From Alphaproteobacteria bacterium UBA7314 (lineage in GTDB: Bacteria; Pseudomonadota; Alphaproteobacteria; MPNO01; UBA830): a stretch of DNA of 44,902 nucleotides. The notes beneath the pieces were generated by a model that saw only the letters and a list, made by a program, of their open reading frames with translations, was not told the origin of the DNA and ran no database searches. Within the stretch, counting starts at the first letter, position 1; the number at the start of each line of letters is the position of its first letter. The position numbers and the translations under genes are program-made. The DNA lies in contig DKQG01000057.1 in assembly GCA_002471575.1 (NCBI GenBank), positions 12,539 to 57,440 on the forward strand, in the 5' to 3' direction. Positions 1 through 9,018 of the stretch are shown in pieces.

Positions 1-954
1 ATGACCCGCCGATATAGCTTGCCGGATGGAATGGTCGACGGCGAAACCATGGTCGTCCCAGTGTCGGGTACGCGCGAAGCGCTGTTCATGATCGCCCTGA
101 CAGCTGTGCCAGCAACAAAGAACGGCGAAAAGCCGGTCGTCCTGATACCGAACCCATTCTATCAGGTGTATCTGGGCGCTGCCGTGATGGCAGGTGCCGA
201 GCCAGTCTTCGTGCCCGCGGGAAAGGATAACGGCTTCCTGCCCGATTTTTCCGCCCTGCCCGAAGAAACCCTGAACCGTACGGTACTCGCCTATTACTGC
301 TCACCGGCAAATCCGCAAGGTGCCATAGCGTCGATGGGTACGATGAAAACGCTAATCGGTCTTGCTCGCGAGCACGATTTCCTGCTGGTGTCGGACGAAT
401 GCTACAGCGAGCTGTATTACGGCAACCCACCCACGGGTGCAGCTGAGGCTTGCGCCGCGCTTGGCGGGTCGCTGCAGAACGTCGCCATCATGAACTCACT
501 GTCGAAACGCTCCAGCGCACCGGGACTACGATCCGGTTTCGTCGCCGGCGATCCCGACCTGATCCGCCGGTTCGCCAGGCTGCGCGACTACGGCGGGGCG
601 CCACCGCCGCTGCCGCTGCTGGCGGCCGCCGCCGCCCTTTGGTCGGACGAAGAACACGTCATCGCCAACCGGGCAACATACGCTGAAAAATACAAGGTCG
701 CCGCCGACGTGTTGGACGGTAATTTTGGCTACTACTCGCCCGCGGGTGGTTTTTACCTGTGGCTCGACGTCGGCGACGGCGAAGATGCCGCGCTGCGCCT
801 TTGGCGCGATGCTGGCGTACGCGTTATCCCCGGCGAATACCTTGCCCGCGAAGCAGACGGATATCACCCCGGAGCGGGCTATATCCGCCTTGCCCTCGTT
901 CACGATAAAGACACCACGGCCGAGGCACTGACCCGCCTTGCGGACGTTTTATAG
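1..954 (+). CDS. Aminotransferase class I/II, DapC-like (5' partial)
   Basis: A fold-type I PLP-dependent aminotransferase, probably a succinyldiaminopimelate or related amino-acid transaminase acting in the cytoplasm. The visible 317 residues include the substrate and cofactor region SPANPQG (about residues 101-107), SDECYSEL (131-138) and the PLP-lysine motif SLSKRSSAPGLRSGF, with the likely Schiff-base lysine at residue 169. The family is normally about 390-400 residues, so roughly 70-80 N-terminal residues lie upstream of the window. The ATG at base 1 is therefore probably an internal methionine. The stop lies 16 bases before the ftsK start, so the two are probably cotranscribed. The DapC assignment rests on family resemblance and the ftsK neighbourhood; the exact substrate cannot be read from the sequence. 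Confidence 0.85.
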   Translation: MTRRYSLPDGMVDGETMVVPVSGTREALFMIALTAVPATKNGEKPVVLIPNPFYQVYLGAAVMAGAEPVFVPAGKDNGFLPDFSALPEETLNRTVLAYYCSPANPQGAIASMGTMKTLIGLAREHDFLLVSDECYSELYYGNPPTGAAEACAALGGSLQNVAIMNSLSKRSSAPGLRSGFVAGDPDLIRRFARLRDYGGAPPPLPLLAAAAALWSDEEHVIANRATYAEKYKVAADVLDGNFGYYSPAGGFYLWLDVGDGEDAALRLWRDAGVRVIPGEYLAREADGYHPGAGYIRLALVHDKDTTAEALTRLADVL

Positions 955-970
955 AAACGGAGAACCAATC

Positions 971-3448
971 ATGGCTACCAGAACCCGTAATGCCGGCCGA
1001 ACCGCCTTCCTGTCATCGGAAGCGATTGCGTTTCTGAAGCGCCGTGCAAAGGAGCTGGCAGGAATGGTGATCCTGATTTGCGCCGCGGCGCTGACGGTAG
1101 CGGTTATCGGATACGATTCCACCGACCCGTCGTGGAATCACGCGGTCTCACGTGACGCCAGCAACCCGTTGGGGTATGCCGGCGCATGGGTTGCCGATGT
1201 TCTTATGCAGAGCATCGGCGCGGCAGCGATTCTACCCGGGCTGATCTTGATGGTGTGGGGCTGGCGTATCGCCCGTCACCGCGATATGGGGCGGTCATGG
1301 CTGCGTGTCACTGCAGTGCCGGTTGCTTTGCTCTTATCGGCAGTCGGGCTGGCCGCAGTCGGTGCACCAGATGCTTGGCCTGTCAAAATTGGCATGGGTG
1401 GCGTGACCGGTAGCGTCTTGCTGAGGGATGTCGGCACGTTGGCATCCGCCGCGGGCATACCGCTCTGGTCGGTCGCGCTCGTCTCGGAAATACTGGCCGT
1501 CGCTGCGCTATTGGCCGCACTGGGTATTTCGCGGCAGGAATGGTCGGGTGGATTACAAAACGCCGCGCAGGCCAGCGGTACGACGGCCCGCGCCGGCATG
1601 GTGGGCGGTAAGTGGTCCGGCCAGATGGCCCGGAAACTGGGTGGAGCATCCATAGCGCTGTTCCGCAAAATACAGGCGCCGTCCCTGGCGAGAGACGACG
1701 ACATCGCTGAAGACGTCGTGGAAGAGGCCGGTGAAGACTTCGGCGACGGCCGGCGCGAACCGACATTGGGCCGCCGCAGTAATAAGACTGCAGTCAATGA
1801 AACGGGCGACAAGCTCGCGCCGAAGAAAAAGATCATCGCCGCGCGGCGCAAGAAACCCGCGGCTGGCAAGCGCGCCGCTGAAGCCGATCAACAAAGCCTA
1901 GATCTGGGAACCGGCGAATACAACCTGCCCCCACTGGAAGCCCTCGATGAGCCACCGAAGGACTCCGGCGAGAACAAGGAAGACGAAGAAGCCCTAGCGG
2001 AAAATGCGCGCCTGCTTGAATCCGTGTTGGAAGATTTCGGCGTTCGCGGACGCATCGTCAAAGTACGGCCCGGGCCGGTCGTCACCCTGTACGAACTGGA
2101 ACCCGCGCCGGGGACAAAATCGTCCCGTGTAATCAGCCTTGCGGATGACATCGCCCGGTCGATGAGCGCAGTGTCCGTCCGCGTTGCGGTAGTCCCAGGA
2201 AAAAACGTGATAGGCATTGAGTTGCCTAACGCCCAACGAGAACTTGTAGCATTGCGCGAACTGGTCGAGGCCAAGGACTACGAAAAGCATGCCGGCGCTC
2301 TAACCCTGGTGCTGGGCAAGGATATCGGCGGCGCGCCCAGCCTGGTCGACCTCGCCCGTATGCCGCATCTGTTGATCGCGGGCACGACCGGATCCGGCAA
2401 GTCGGTCGCAGTCAACACGATGATCATGTCCTTGCTGTACCGGCTGACGCCCGACCAATGCAAATTCATCATGATCGATCCCAAGATGCTGGAACTTTCG
2501 GTCTATGACGATATTCCCCACCTACTGTCGCCGGTGGTGACCGACCCAGCTAAGGCGGTGGTTGCCCTGCGCTGGGCGGTGCGTGAGATGGAGGATCGAT
2601 ATCGCGCGATGTCGAACCTCGGCGTCCGCAACATCAGCGGCTACAACCAGCGTATCGCCGATGCCCTGAAAAAAGGCGAAACGCTGATGCGAACGGTGCA
2701 GACCGGCTTCGACCCCGAAAGCGGGGAGCCGGTGTACGAAGAGCAAGAATACGAGATGAACCCGCTGCCCTACATCGTCGTCATCGTCGACGAGATGGCG
2801 GATTTGATGCTGGTCGCGGGCAAAGAAGTCGAGGCTGCAGTTCAGCGATTAGCACAGATGGCGCGGGCCGCCGGCATTCACCTGATCATGGCGACCCAAC
2901 GCCCGTCGGTGGACGTCATCACCGGGACGATTAAGGCCAACTTCCCGACCCGTATCTCGTTTCAGGTGACGTCGAAGATCGACAGTCGGACGATCCTGGG
3001 AGAGGGCGGCGCAGAACAACTTCTGGGTCAGGGCGACATGCTCTACATGGCAGGGGGCGGGCGCATTGGCCGCGTGCACGGACCGTTCGTATCGGACGAA
3101 GCAGTCGAACGCGTGGTGACGTTCCTGCGCGACCAAGCGGCGCCCGAATACGTCAACGAAGTGACCGAGGGCGAGCATGAAAGCCCGTTCATCCCATCGG
3201 GCGCCGAGGGATCGGGCGGTTTCGGCAGTAGCGGCAACGGCGACGACGAAATGTACGATCGGGCGGTCGCCGTGGTGTGCCGCGAACGCAAGGCATCGAC
3301 CAGTTTCGTCCAGCGGCATCTGCAGATCGGCTATAACCGGGCCGCTCGCATCATCGAACGCATGGAAGCGGAAGGCGTGATCAGCAAGGCCAACCACGCA
3401 GGCAAGCGCGAGGTGCTAGCCCGGGATATCGATAACCGGGAAGCCTAG
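971..3448 (+). CDS. ftsK: DNA translocase FtsK
   Basis: Septum-located DNA pump that clears and aligns chromosome termini for XerCD recombination during division. The 825-residue protein has about four N-terminal membrane segments (roughly residues 25-190), a charged Lys/Arg-rich linker (about 240-320), then the alpha/beta motor. Walker A GTTGSGKS lies near residue 473 and Walker B VVIVDEMADLM near 605. The C-terminal winged-helix gamma domain spans about 760-820 and contains RAARIIERMEAEGVIS. The ATG at 971 is preferred over an in-frame TTG at 938 because GGAG sits just upstream and the TTG would overlap the preceding gene. The linker is short compared with Escherichia coli FtsK, as is usual in alphaproteobacteria. 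It lies between an aminotransferase gene and lolA. Confidence 0.97.
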   Translation: MATRTRNAGRTAFLSSEAIAFLKRRAKELAGMVILICAAALTVAVIGYDSTDPSWNHAVSRDASNPLGYAGAWVADVLMQSIGAAAILPGLILMVWGWRIARHRDMGRSWLRVTAVPVALLLSAVGLAAVGAPDAWPVKIGMGGVTGSVLLRDVGTLASAAGIPLWSVALVSEILAVAALLAALGISRQEWSGGLQNAAQASGTTARAGMVGGKWSGQMARKLGGASIALFRKIQAPSLARDDDIAEDVVEEAGEDFGDGRREPTLGRRSNKTAVNETGDKLAPKKKIIAARRKKPAAGKRAAEADQQSLDLGTGEYNLPPLEALDEPPKDSGENKEDEEALAENARLLESVLEDFGVRGRIVKVRPGPVVTLYELEPAPGTKSSRVISLADDIARSMSAVSVRVAVVPGKNVIGIELPNAQRELVALRELVEAKDYEKHAGALTLVLGKDIGGAPSLVDLARMPHLLIAGTTGSGKSVAVNTMIMSLLYRLTPDQCKFIMIDPKMLELSVYDDIPHLLSPVVTDPAKAVVALRWAVREMEDRYRAMSNLGVRNISGYNQRIADALKKGETLMRTVQTGFDPESGEPVYEEQEYEMNPLPYIVVIVDEMADLMLVAGKEVEAAVQRLAQMARAAGIHLIMATQRPSVDVITGTIKANFPTRISFQVTSKIDSRTILGEGGAEQLLGQGDMLYMAGGGRIGRVHGPFVSDEAVERVVTFLRDQAAPEYVNEVTEGEHESPFIPSGAEGSGGFGSSGNGDDEMYDRAVAVVCRERKASTSFVQRHLQIGYNRAARIIERMEAEGVISKANHAGKREVLARDIDNREA

Positions 3449-3475
3449 AAACCTGCCGTAAACAACGGCACCGCC

Positions 3476-3504
3476 TTACATTCGCCGCAATCCAGCCTTA
3501 TATA
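3476..3504 (+). promoter_or_regulatory. Possible lolA promoter with -10 next to the start codon
   Basis: TTACAT (3476-3481) and TATATA (3499-3504) are separated by 17 bases, and the lolA ATG is only 6 bases past the -10-like hexamer. No Shine-Dalgarno sequence is visible. If used, this would give a leaderless or nearly leaderless mRNA. The -35 match is poor. Confidence 0.35.
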
Positions 3505-3510
3505 GAGCCT

Positions 3511-4134
3511 ATGAAGCATAACCCCTGCATCATCGCGATTTTTGGTCTGTCTACGGCGCTGACTGCGCCGGTGTATGCCGAGCACCATATTACCGCCCGA
3601 GACCGGACAGACATCGCTCGCATCGAAGCTTATCTGAATAGTCTCGAGTCCTTACGCAGCAAATTTGTACAGTCTTCCGGCAGCCGCTTCGCCGAAGGCA
3701 ACATCTATTTAGAACGGCCCAAAAAACTGCGGCTGGAATATACTCGGCCATCGCATATTCAGGTTTACGCCAGTGGGTTTTGGCTAGCCCATGTCGATAC
3801 CGAGCTCGAAGCCGTCTGGCACATTCCCCTGAAAACCACCCCGGCCAGCTTTCTGGTCCGCGACCGAATACGCCTTAGCGGCGACGTCACGGTGCGCCGT
3901 GTGATACGGAGCGCGAATGGATTGTCGGTGGAAATCGTCCAGGCCGCCGAACCTGATGCGGCAAAATTCTTAATGACGTTTACCGACAAACCGCTCAGCC
4001 TGCGCAAATGGTTGGTGACGGATTCTCAGGGCGTGTCGACATCGGTTACCCTGGTTGCACCGGAATACAACGTGGCGATCCCTCGGAGTGTTTTCGTTTT
4101 CGACGAAACAAAATTCGAGCGAGAAACCCAGTAA
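3511..4134 (+). CDS. lolA: Outer-membrane lipoprotein carrier protein LolA
   Basis: Periplasmic chaperone that takes lipoproteins from the LolCDE complex in the inner membrane to the outer membrane. The 207-residue product begins with a signal peptide, with likely cleavage after PVYA near residue 23. It then shows the LolA pattern: a region around LNSLESLRSKFVQSSG, where the family has its weakly conserved sequence before the first beta-strands, followed by GNIYLERPKKLRLEY (about residues 64-78), matching the family's 'G.....RP...R..Y' hallmark. Length and position after ftsK are typical for alphaproteobacteria. No Shine-Dalgarno is visible before the ATG, and a TATATA box ends 6 bases upstream, so translation may be leaderless. 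Confidence 0.93.
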   Translation: MKHNPCIIAIFGLSTALTAPVYAEHHITARDRTDIARIEAYLNSLESLRSKFVQSSGSRFAEGNIYLERPKKLRLEYTRPSHIQVYASGFWLAHVDTELEAVWHIPLKTTPASFLVRDRIRLSGDVTVRRVIRSANGLSVEIVQAAEPDAAKFLMTFTDKPLSLRKWLVTDSQGVSTSVTLVAPEYNVAIPRSVFVFDETKFERETQ

Positions 4135-4195
4135 ACCCAACCTCTGTCGACGCGTCTCCATTGCCGTGAATGCGGTGGTGTGATAGCCATTCCGC

Positions 4196-4990
4196 ATGGT
4201 CGAAAACAATCCGAAACCGCTTGTCGGCATCCCCGCCAGCCAGATTTATTTGCCCGCCCATTCGCTGGCCCAGCATGGCGTCGGCGAGCGCTATATTCGG
4301 GGCGTGTCCGACGGGGCCGGGGCTGTGCCGATGGTCATTCCGGCATTGGCTGACGATTACGACTTCGCCGATCTTGCCAACCGGCTCGACGGGTTGATGC
4401 TGACAGGCGGACGCGCGAACGTAGAACCGCACCACTACGACGGCCCGCCGTTTCCCGACGACGAAGTGCGCGACCCGCCGCGCGACAACACGGTGCTGCC
4501 TCTGATCCGTGAATGCGTCAGACAGGGCGTGCCAGTTTTCGGGTCCTGTCGTGGAATCCAGGAAATAAACGTCGCCATGGGTGGCACACTCTATTACCGC
4601 GTGCACGAAATAGACGGGTTCAACGATCACCGAATGCCGCGCGAGGGTGACATTGAACACAAATTCAGCGAGCGACACTTGGTAGTGACTGCCGAGAACG
4701 GCTTGTTCCACAAGCTTACCGACGCCCGCGAGGTGATGGTGAATTCGCTGCATGCCCAAGCTGTCGACAAGGTCGCGCCGGGTTTCGAGATCGAATGCGT
4801 ATCGGCGCCGGACGGCGTAATCGAAGGCATCAGGTATACCGAAGTTGAAACGTTCTGCGTCGGCGTACAGTGGCATGCGGAATGGCGGTTCGAGGACAAC
4901 GCGTTATCGCTGAACCTCTGGCACGCATTCGGTGATGCTTGCCGCAAACGGGCTGCGGCCCGATCCGGCCGAAAGATCGCGGCGGAGTAA
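4196..4990 (+). CDS. Class I glutamine amidotransferase, gamma-glutamyl-GABA hydrolase-like
   Basis: A stand-alone class I glutamine amidotransferase-fold hydrolase related to PuuD, which cleaves gamma-glutamyl-gamma-aminobutyrate, although the substrate here is not proven. In the 264-residue protein the nucleophile elbow reads VFGSCRGIQ with Cys118, and the rest of the triad is His227 and Glu229 in VQWHAEW. The usual motif is WHPE, so the Pro-to-Ala change is minor. LTGGRANVEP (about residues 69-78) is the family's oxyanion and substrate loop. No signal peptide is seen, so it should be cytoplasmic. It sits between lolA and xth on the same strand, with 61 and 13 bases between genes. No polyamine-catabolism genes accompany it, so a role in putrescine breakdown is only a guess. 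Confidence 0.85.
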   Translation: MVENNPKPLVGIPASQIYLPAHSLAQHGVGERYIRGVSDGAGAVPMVIPALADDYDFADLANRLDGLMLTGGRANVEPHHYDGPPFPDDEVRDPPRDNTVLPLIRECVRQGVPVFGSCRGIQEINVAMGGTLYYRVHEIDGFNDHRMPREGDIEHKFSERHLVVTAENGLFHKLTDAREVMVNSLHAQAVDKVAPGFEIECVSAPDGVIEGIRYTEVETFCVGVQWHAEWRFEDNALSLNLWHAFGDACRKRAAARSGRKIAAE

Positions 4991-5003
4991 TATTCACTAA
5001 GTC

Positions 5004-5792
5004 ATGCGGATCGTCTCCTGGAACATAAACTCGGTGCGGTTGCGGCAGGAAATGCTGAAACGCATAGCGGACGAGTTACAACCAGATTTCCTGTGCCTAC
5101 AAGAAATCAAGGCGCAGCAGTCGGATTTCCCGGCCGACGCGATCGCAGAAATCGGATTCCCGCATCAACATGTCCGCGGCATGAAAGGATATAACGGCGT
5201 CGCCATTCTGGCACGTACGCCTCTGGCGGATGGCGGTTCGCGTGACTGGTGCGCCCGCGAGGACTGCCGCCATGTTGCGGCCGACGTTGGCGGGGGAGTG
5301 GAGCTGCATAACTTCTACGTGCCGGCCGGCGGCGACGAGCCCGATCCCCAGACCAACGACAAGTTCGCGCACAAGCTCGACTTTTTGAAAGAAGCGACGA
5401 ACTGGTCCAAAGACCTCTCCCCAAAAGGTAAGCGCATTCTGGTCGGCGACCTGAACATCGCACCACACGAAAACGACGTCTGGTCGCACAAAGAACTGCT
5501 AAAAGTCGTCAGCCACACGCCGGTCGAAGTCGACGGCCTTGCCGCCTGGCAGGCAGCGCACGGCTGGGTCGACGCAATCCGAACAATCGTCCCCAATGAC
5601 GAAAAGATCTATTCCTGGTGGAGTTACCGTAATCGCACCTGGCCCGGAAGCGATAGGGGCCGCCGTCTCGACCATATCTGGGTCAGTCCGATCCTGGCGA
5701 AGAAAGTTGCTGATGCCGGTGTCTTTCGGGATGCCCGCGGCTGGGCAAGACCGTCGGATCATGCGCCGGTCTGGGCCGATATTGAACTCTGA
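5004..5792 (+). CDS. xth: Exodeoxyribonuclease III
   Basis: Mg-dependent AP endonuclease and 3'-5' exonuclease of base-excision repair, from the exonuclease-endonuclease-phosphatase superfamily. The 262 residues match the family length. Visible motifs are the N-terminal IVSWNINSVRLR, FLCLQEIKAQ with the metal-binding Glu, GYNGVAILAR, LVGDLNIAPHENDVW with the catalytic Asp and Asn, and the C-terminal RPSDHAPVWADIEL carrying the catalytic Asp-His pair. The ATG at 5004 begins the family's usual M[RK]I.[ST]WN start. It follows the amidotransferase by 13 bases and is probably in the same transcript. Confidence 0.95.
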   Translation: MRIVSWNINSVRLRQEMLKRIADELQPDFLCLQEIKAQQSDFPADAIAEIGFPHQHVRGMKGYNGVAILARTPLADGGSRDWCAREDCRHVAADVGGGVELHNFYVPAGGDEPDPQTNDKFAHKLDFLKEATNWSKDLSPKGKRILVGDLNIAPHENDVWSHKELLKVVSHTPVEVDGLAAWQAAHGWVDAIRTIVPNDEKIYSWWSYRNRTWPGSDRGRRLDHIWVSPILAKKVADAGVFRDARGWARPSDHAPVWADIEL

Positions 5793-5867
5793 GAAAGATT
5801 GCCCTGCGAACCGGGCAGCGCTAGATCACTTAATGCCCCCCCCATTCGGGAACCTTTCTTGACCCAG

Positions 5868-8192
5868 ATGTCCGAAACCATTACCGAAAAACGCACCGCG
5901 ACCGACCCAGTCTGCGGAATGGCGGTTGATATGGATGCGGGAAAGCCGCAGCACGATTACGAAGGCGAAACCTATTATTTCTGCAGCCAGAGTTGTTGCG
6001 AACGTTTTTCCGAAGACCCGGACCACTTTCTCAGTGGCGCCCACCTGCAGGCAGCGGCCAACGCACCAGCAGGTGCCCTGTTCACATGCGCGATGTGCCC
6101 GGAGGTAGTCCAGGAAGGACCGGGCAGTTGTTATGTCTGCGGGATGGCGCTGGAACCAATGGGCCTAGTGCCCGCCGACGCAGGCCCCAACCCCGAGCTA
6201 GTTGATTTCACCCGCCGCCTCCTGGTCGGTGCTGTTTTCACGCTGCCCGTCCTTATAATTGCCATGGGGCCGATGACTGGATTACCGGTCAAGGATTGGC
6301 TCAGCATACGGGTGGCCGCGTGGGCCGAAATGATTTTTGCGACGCCAGTGGTACTTTGGTGCGGCTGGCCATTCCTGGTTCGCGGCGCACGATCTGTCGC
6401 AACCTGGAACCTGAACATGTTTACGCTGATCGCGCTGGGGGTCAGCGCGGCTTACCTTTTTAGTGTCGCAGCCACCCTAACACCCGACGTCTTTCCCGAC
6501 AGTTTCCATCACGGCGACGGTTCCGTCAGCGTCTATTTCGAAGCCGCCACCATGATTATCTTACTGGTGTTGCTTGGCCAGATGCTGGAACTGCGCGCCC
6601 GGGAACAGACCGGCAGTGCGCTGCGGGCCCTGGTAGACCTGGCGGCAAAGACGGCAACGCGGATCCGGCATGACGGCGCCGAAGTCGAGATCGCGTTGGA
6701 GGACGTCAGAACGGGAGACCGCTTGCGCATCCGGCCCGGCGCAAAAGTACCGGTCGATGGATGGGTGGTAGACGGGATGTCGGCAATCGACGAATCGATG
6801 ATCACCGGCGAACCGATGCCAACCCAAAAAGGTCCAGGCGATGCAGTAATTGGCGCGACGCTTAACGGTAACGGATCGCTGATTATTGAGGCGACGCATG
6901 TTGGTGCCGATACGCTGTTATCTCGCATCGTAGATATGGTCGCGGCGGCCCAGCGCAGCCGAGCGCCGGTGCAAAAAATCGCCGACAAAGTAGCAGGTAT
7001 ATTCGTCCCCGCCGTCGTTTTGGCGGCGATTGCCGCGTTCCTAACCTGGTCGGTGTGGGGACCCGCGCCCCAACTCGCCTACGCGATGGTTGTTGCGGTG
7101 TCGGTGTTGATCGTCGCCTGCCCATGTGCTCTCGGCCTTGCCACGCCGATGTCAATTATCACAGCAACAGGCCGCGGTGCGCGCGCTGGCATTCTGATCC
7201 GCGATGCAGAGGCGCTAGAGAAGCTGGCCGTTTTCGATACGCTCGTGGTCGACAAAACCGGTACCCTTACCGAAGGCAGGCCGGTGCTGGTGCAGATCGA
7301 AGCGTTGGGGAAAGAAACTGTTGAAGACCTCCTCAGGTTGGCCGCATCGGTCGAGCGCGGCTCGGAACATCCGCTTGCCGCCGCGGTCGTGGGCGCAGCG
7401 AAAGACCGCTCCTTGCAGCTCGATGACGTTGCGGAGTTCCGGTCGACAACCGGCAAGGGCGTGACCGGACGGATCGGTGACCGGAGCGTGGTCCTCGGCA
7501 ACCGCGCGATGATGGACGAAACCGGGATCAATATTCCAGCTATCGATGCCGAAGCCGATAAGCATCGCAACAGCTGGGAAACGGCGATGTTCCTGGGCAT
7601 CGATGGAGAAGCGGCTGCGATTCTGCGACTGTCAGACCCGATTAAGGAAACTGCGGCAGCCGCGATTTTGCGATTGCGGCGGGATGGCATTCGGATCGTG
7701 ATGGCGACGGGAGACAACGAGATCACGGCCCGCGCCGTGGCGGAAAATCTCGGGATCGATGAGGTGCACGCTGGGCTACTGCCCGACGGCAAGGCCGATC
7801 TTGTCCGGCAGATGCAAGCCGGCGGTGCCCGGGTCGCGATGGCCGGCGACGGTATCAACGACGCCCCGGCCTTGGCGCTTTCGGATGTAGGCATCGCGAT
7901 GGGCACGGGCGCCGATGTTGCGCTCGAAAGCGCCGGCATAACGTTGGTAAAAGGCGACTTGGAAGTTATATATCGGGCTCGGGCCCTTGCCCGCGCGACG
8001 ATGCGTAATATCCGCCAGAACCTGTTTTTTGCCTTTGTCTACAATGGCGCGAGCGTGCCGATCGCGGCCGGCATATTGTTTCCGGTGTTCGGAATTCTGC
8101 TGTCGCCGATGATCGCCGCAGCAGCGATGAGCATGTCTTCCGTCAGCGTAGTGGGTAATGCGCTGCGGCTGCGGACCGTCAGCCTGAAATAA
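5868..8192 (+). CDS. Copper-translocating P1B-type ATPase with YHS and heavy-metal-binding domains
   Basis: An inner-membrane Cu(I) export pump. The 774-residue product starts with a YHS domain (DPVCGMAVD, residues about 13-50). A cysteine-rich heavy-metal-binding domain (about 72-98, CAMCP and CYVCGMALEP) follows, then the P1B ATPase core. It has TGE near 312, the intramembrane CPC motif near 417, the phosphorylated DKTGT near 462 and GDGINDAPAL near 659. C-terminal helix residues YN (near 725) and MSMSS (near 755) match the P1B-1 copper class. The usual N-terminal HMA (MXCXXC ferredoxin-like) domains are absent. ATG 5868 is preferred over an earlier in-frame start at 5799 because the YHS domain begins right after it. 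A short inverted repeat TGCCC/GGGCA lies at 5800-5817. No MerR-type regulator or copper chaperone gene is adjacent. Confidence 0.93.
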   Translation: MSETITEKRTATDPVCGMAVDMDAGKPQHDYEGETYYFCSQSCCERFSEDPDHFLSGAHLQAAANAPAGALFTCAMCPEVVQEGPGSCYVCGMALEPMGLVPADAGPNPELVDFTRRLLVGAVFTLPVLIIAMGPMTGLPVKDWLSIRVAAWAEMIFATPVVLWCGWPFLVRGARSVATWNLNMFTLIALGVSAAYLFSVAATLTPDVFPDSFHHGDGSVSVYFEAATMIILLVLLGQMLELRAREQTGSALRALVDLAAKTATRIRHDGAEVEIALEDVRTGDRLRIRPGAKVPVDGWVVDGMSAIDESMITGEPMPTQKGPGDAVIGATLNGNGSLIIEATHVGADTLLSRIVDMVAAAQRSRAPVQKIADKVAGIFVPAVVLAAIAAFLTWSVWGPAPQLAYAMVVAVSVLIVACPCALGLATPMSIITATGRGARAGILIRDAEALEKLAVFDTLVVDKTGTLTEGRPVLVQIEALGKETVEDLLRLAASVERGSEHPLAAAVVGAAKDRSLQLDDVAEFRSTTGKGVTGRIGDRSVVLGNRAMMDETGINIPAIDAEADKHRNSWETAMFLGIDGEAAAILRLSDPIKETAAAAILRLRRDGIRIVMATGDNEITARAVAENLGIDEVHAGLLPDGKADLVRQMQAGGARVAMAGDGINDAPALALSDVGIAMGTGADVALESAGITLVKGDLEVIYRARALARATMRNIRQNLFFAFVYNGASVPIAAGILFPVFGILLSPMIAAAAMSMSSVSVVGNALRLRTVSLK

Positions 8193-8202
8193 GCCGGCCG
8201 GG

Positions 8203-8512
8203 TTATGCGGCCTGAAGCCGAGACTGATCCAGCAGGACGCTTTGCGCGATGACCTTGACCGACGTGCGGTCGCGCAGGCCGACCATATGGACATGGGGGT
8301 ATGGCCGGGGACAGATTGCCGATTGCGCAGTAATCCTGAACGCCGAATTCTAAGGCGCGTCATAGGGCAGCGGAATATTCGTCCTCAAAAAGCCGGGCGG
8401 AATGGAACGCCGGTTGTTGCGCCGAGTATTAGGAGGTCAGTTTCTCCAATGCCGCCTGGCAGGCATCGAGATGTTCGTTCTCGACAGCGAATTCTAACTT
8501 CACGACCCACAT
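8203..8512 (-). pseudogene. Broken small gene of unknown family
   Basis: Reading the minus strand downstream of the methyltransferase, an ATG at 8512 opens MWVVKLEFAVENEHLDA and continues for 27 codons to a TAA (8431-8429). The same frame goes on for 22 further protein-like codons (including PAFHSARLFEDEY) to a TGA at 8362-8360. A one-base frame change then leads into a 48-codon open stretch ending in TSVKVIAQSVLLDQSRLQAA with a TAA at 8205-8203. Together they would make a protein of about 100 residues, suggesting a decayed gene with one or two stops and a frameshift. The N-terminal piece vaguely resembles small ferredoxin-like (antibiotic-monooxygenase type) domains, but I do not recognise the family. 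It fills the 325-base gap between the copper ATPase and the methyltransferase. Confidence 0.45.
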
Positions 8513-8517
8513 ACGCC

Positions 8518-9009
8518 TTACCTTTCGACCCGGTTGATGAAATAGCGGCCCGCACGGACGCCGTCTGGCAGCGGCTGAGCCACCCAGCTCGCCACCGAAT
8601 ACTCTTGGTCGCTGCAGACGATGCCACCGGGCAGCATCAGCGCGTCGACGAGGGGGGCGATGGCGGTGATTAGGCGAGCATTGCTCTCGTTTTCGCCGGT
8701 CCCAATATCACAATGGGCGAGTGCTGCCTCCTCTCCGATCTTCCCAACCGCCGAGGACAGGGTTTCGGTAATATTGCCGAGGATCATGTGATCATCATCG
8801 GGGATGCAGTCCGGATGCGCGGCGACGCGGCGGTCGAAAACGAATATATCGCGGTCGGGGAACAGTTCACGCAAATGATCATAGGTACGACCGTTTCCGA
8901 GCCCGAGTTCGAGGATCGGACCCGGAATATCAGCGATCAGCTCTTTTGCAAGATTCAGGCAGTCTCGCTGCGCCGACACCCGGCGGATAAAGGAATCCAG
9001 CCGGCTCAA
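8518..9009 (-). CDS. Class I SAM-dependent methyltransferase, short
   Basis: A 163-residue Rossmann-fold protein likely to use S-adenosylmethionine. The SAM-binding motif I is ILELGLGNGRTYDHL (residues 32-46), with an acidic residue ending the second strand at FVFDRR (Asp59). It lacks an obvious substrate domain, so the methylated molecule is unknown. The start is a TTG, 9 bases after the stop of the cyclic-nucleotide-binding gene. No better in-frame start exists before motif I, so translational coupling is likely. It is the last intact gene of the minus-strand run ABC protein, sensor, methyltransferase. This gene order suggests service to the same process, but that is inference. Confidence 0.8.
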   Translation of the reverse strand: MSRLDSFIRRVSAQRDCLNLAKELIADIPGPILELGLGNGRTYDHLRELFPDRDIFVFDRRVAAHPDCIPDDDHMILGNITETLSSAVGKIGEEAALAHCDIGTGENESNARLITAIAPLVDALMLPGGIVCSDQEYSVASWVAQPLPDGVRAGRYFINRVER

Positions 9010-9018
9010 GTTTCTGAC

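Noticed and set aside
5800..5817. TGCCC/GGGCA inverted repeat before the copper ATPase as a CueR operator
   Set aside because: Only five paired bases, no match to the known CueR core and no MerR-type gene nearby; too weak to list as a site.
8242..8673. 143-codon plus-strand open frame across the broken gene and the methyltransferase
   Set aside because: It is antisense to the minus-strand methyltransferase and the decayed gene, and its translation is Arg-rich, as expected for a shadow frame.
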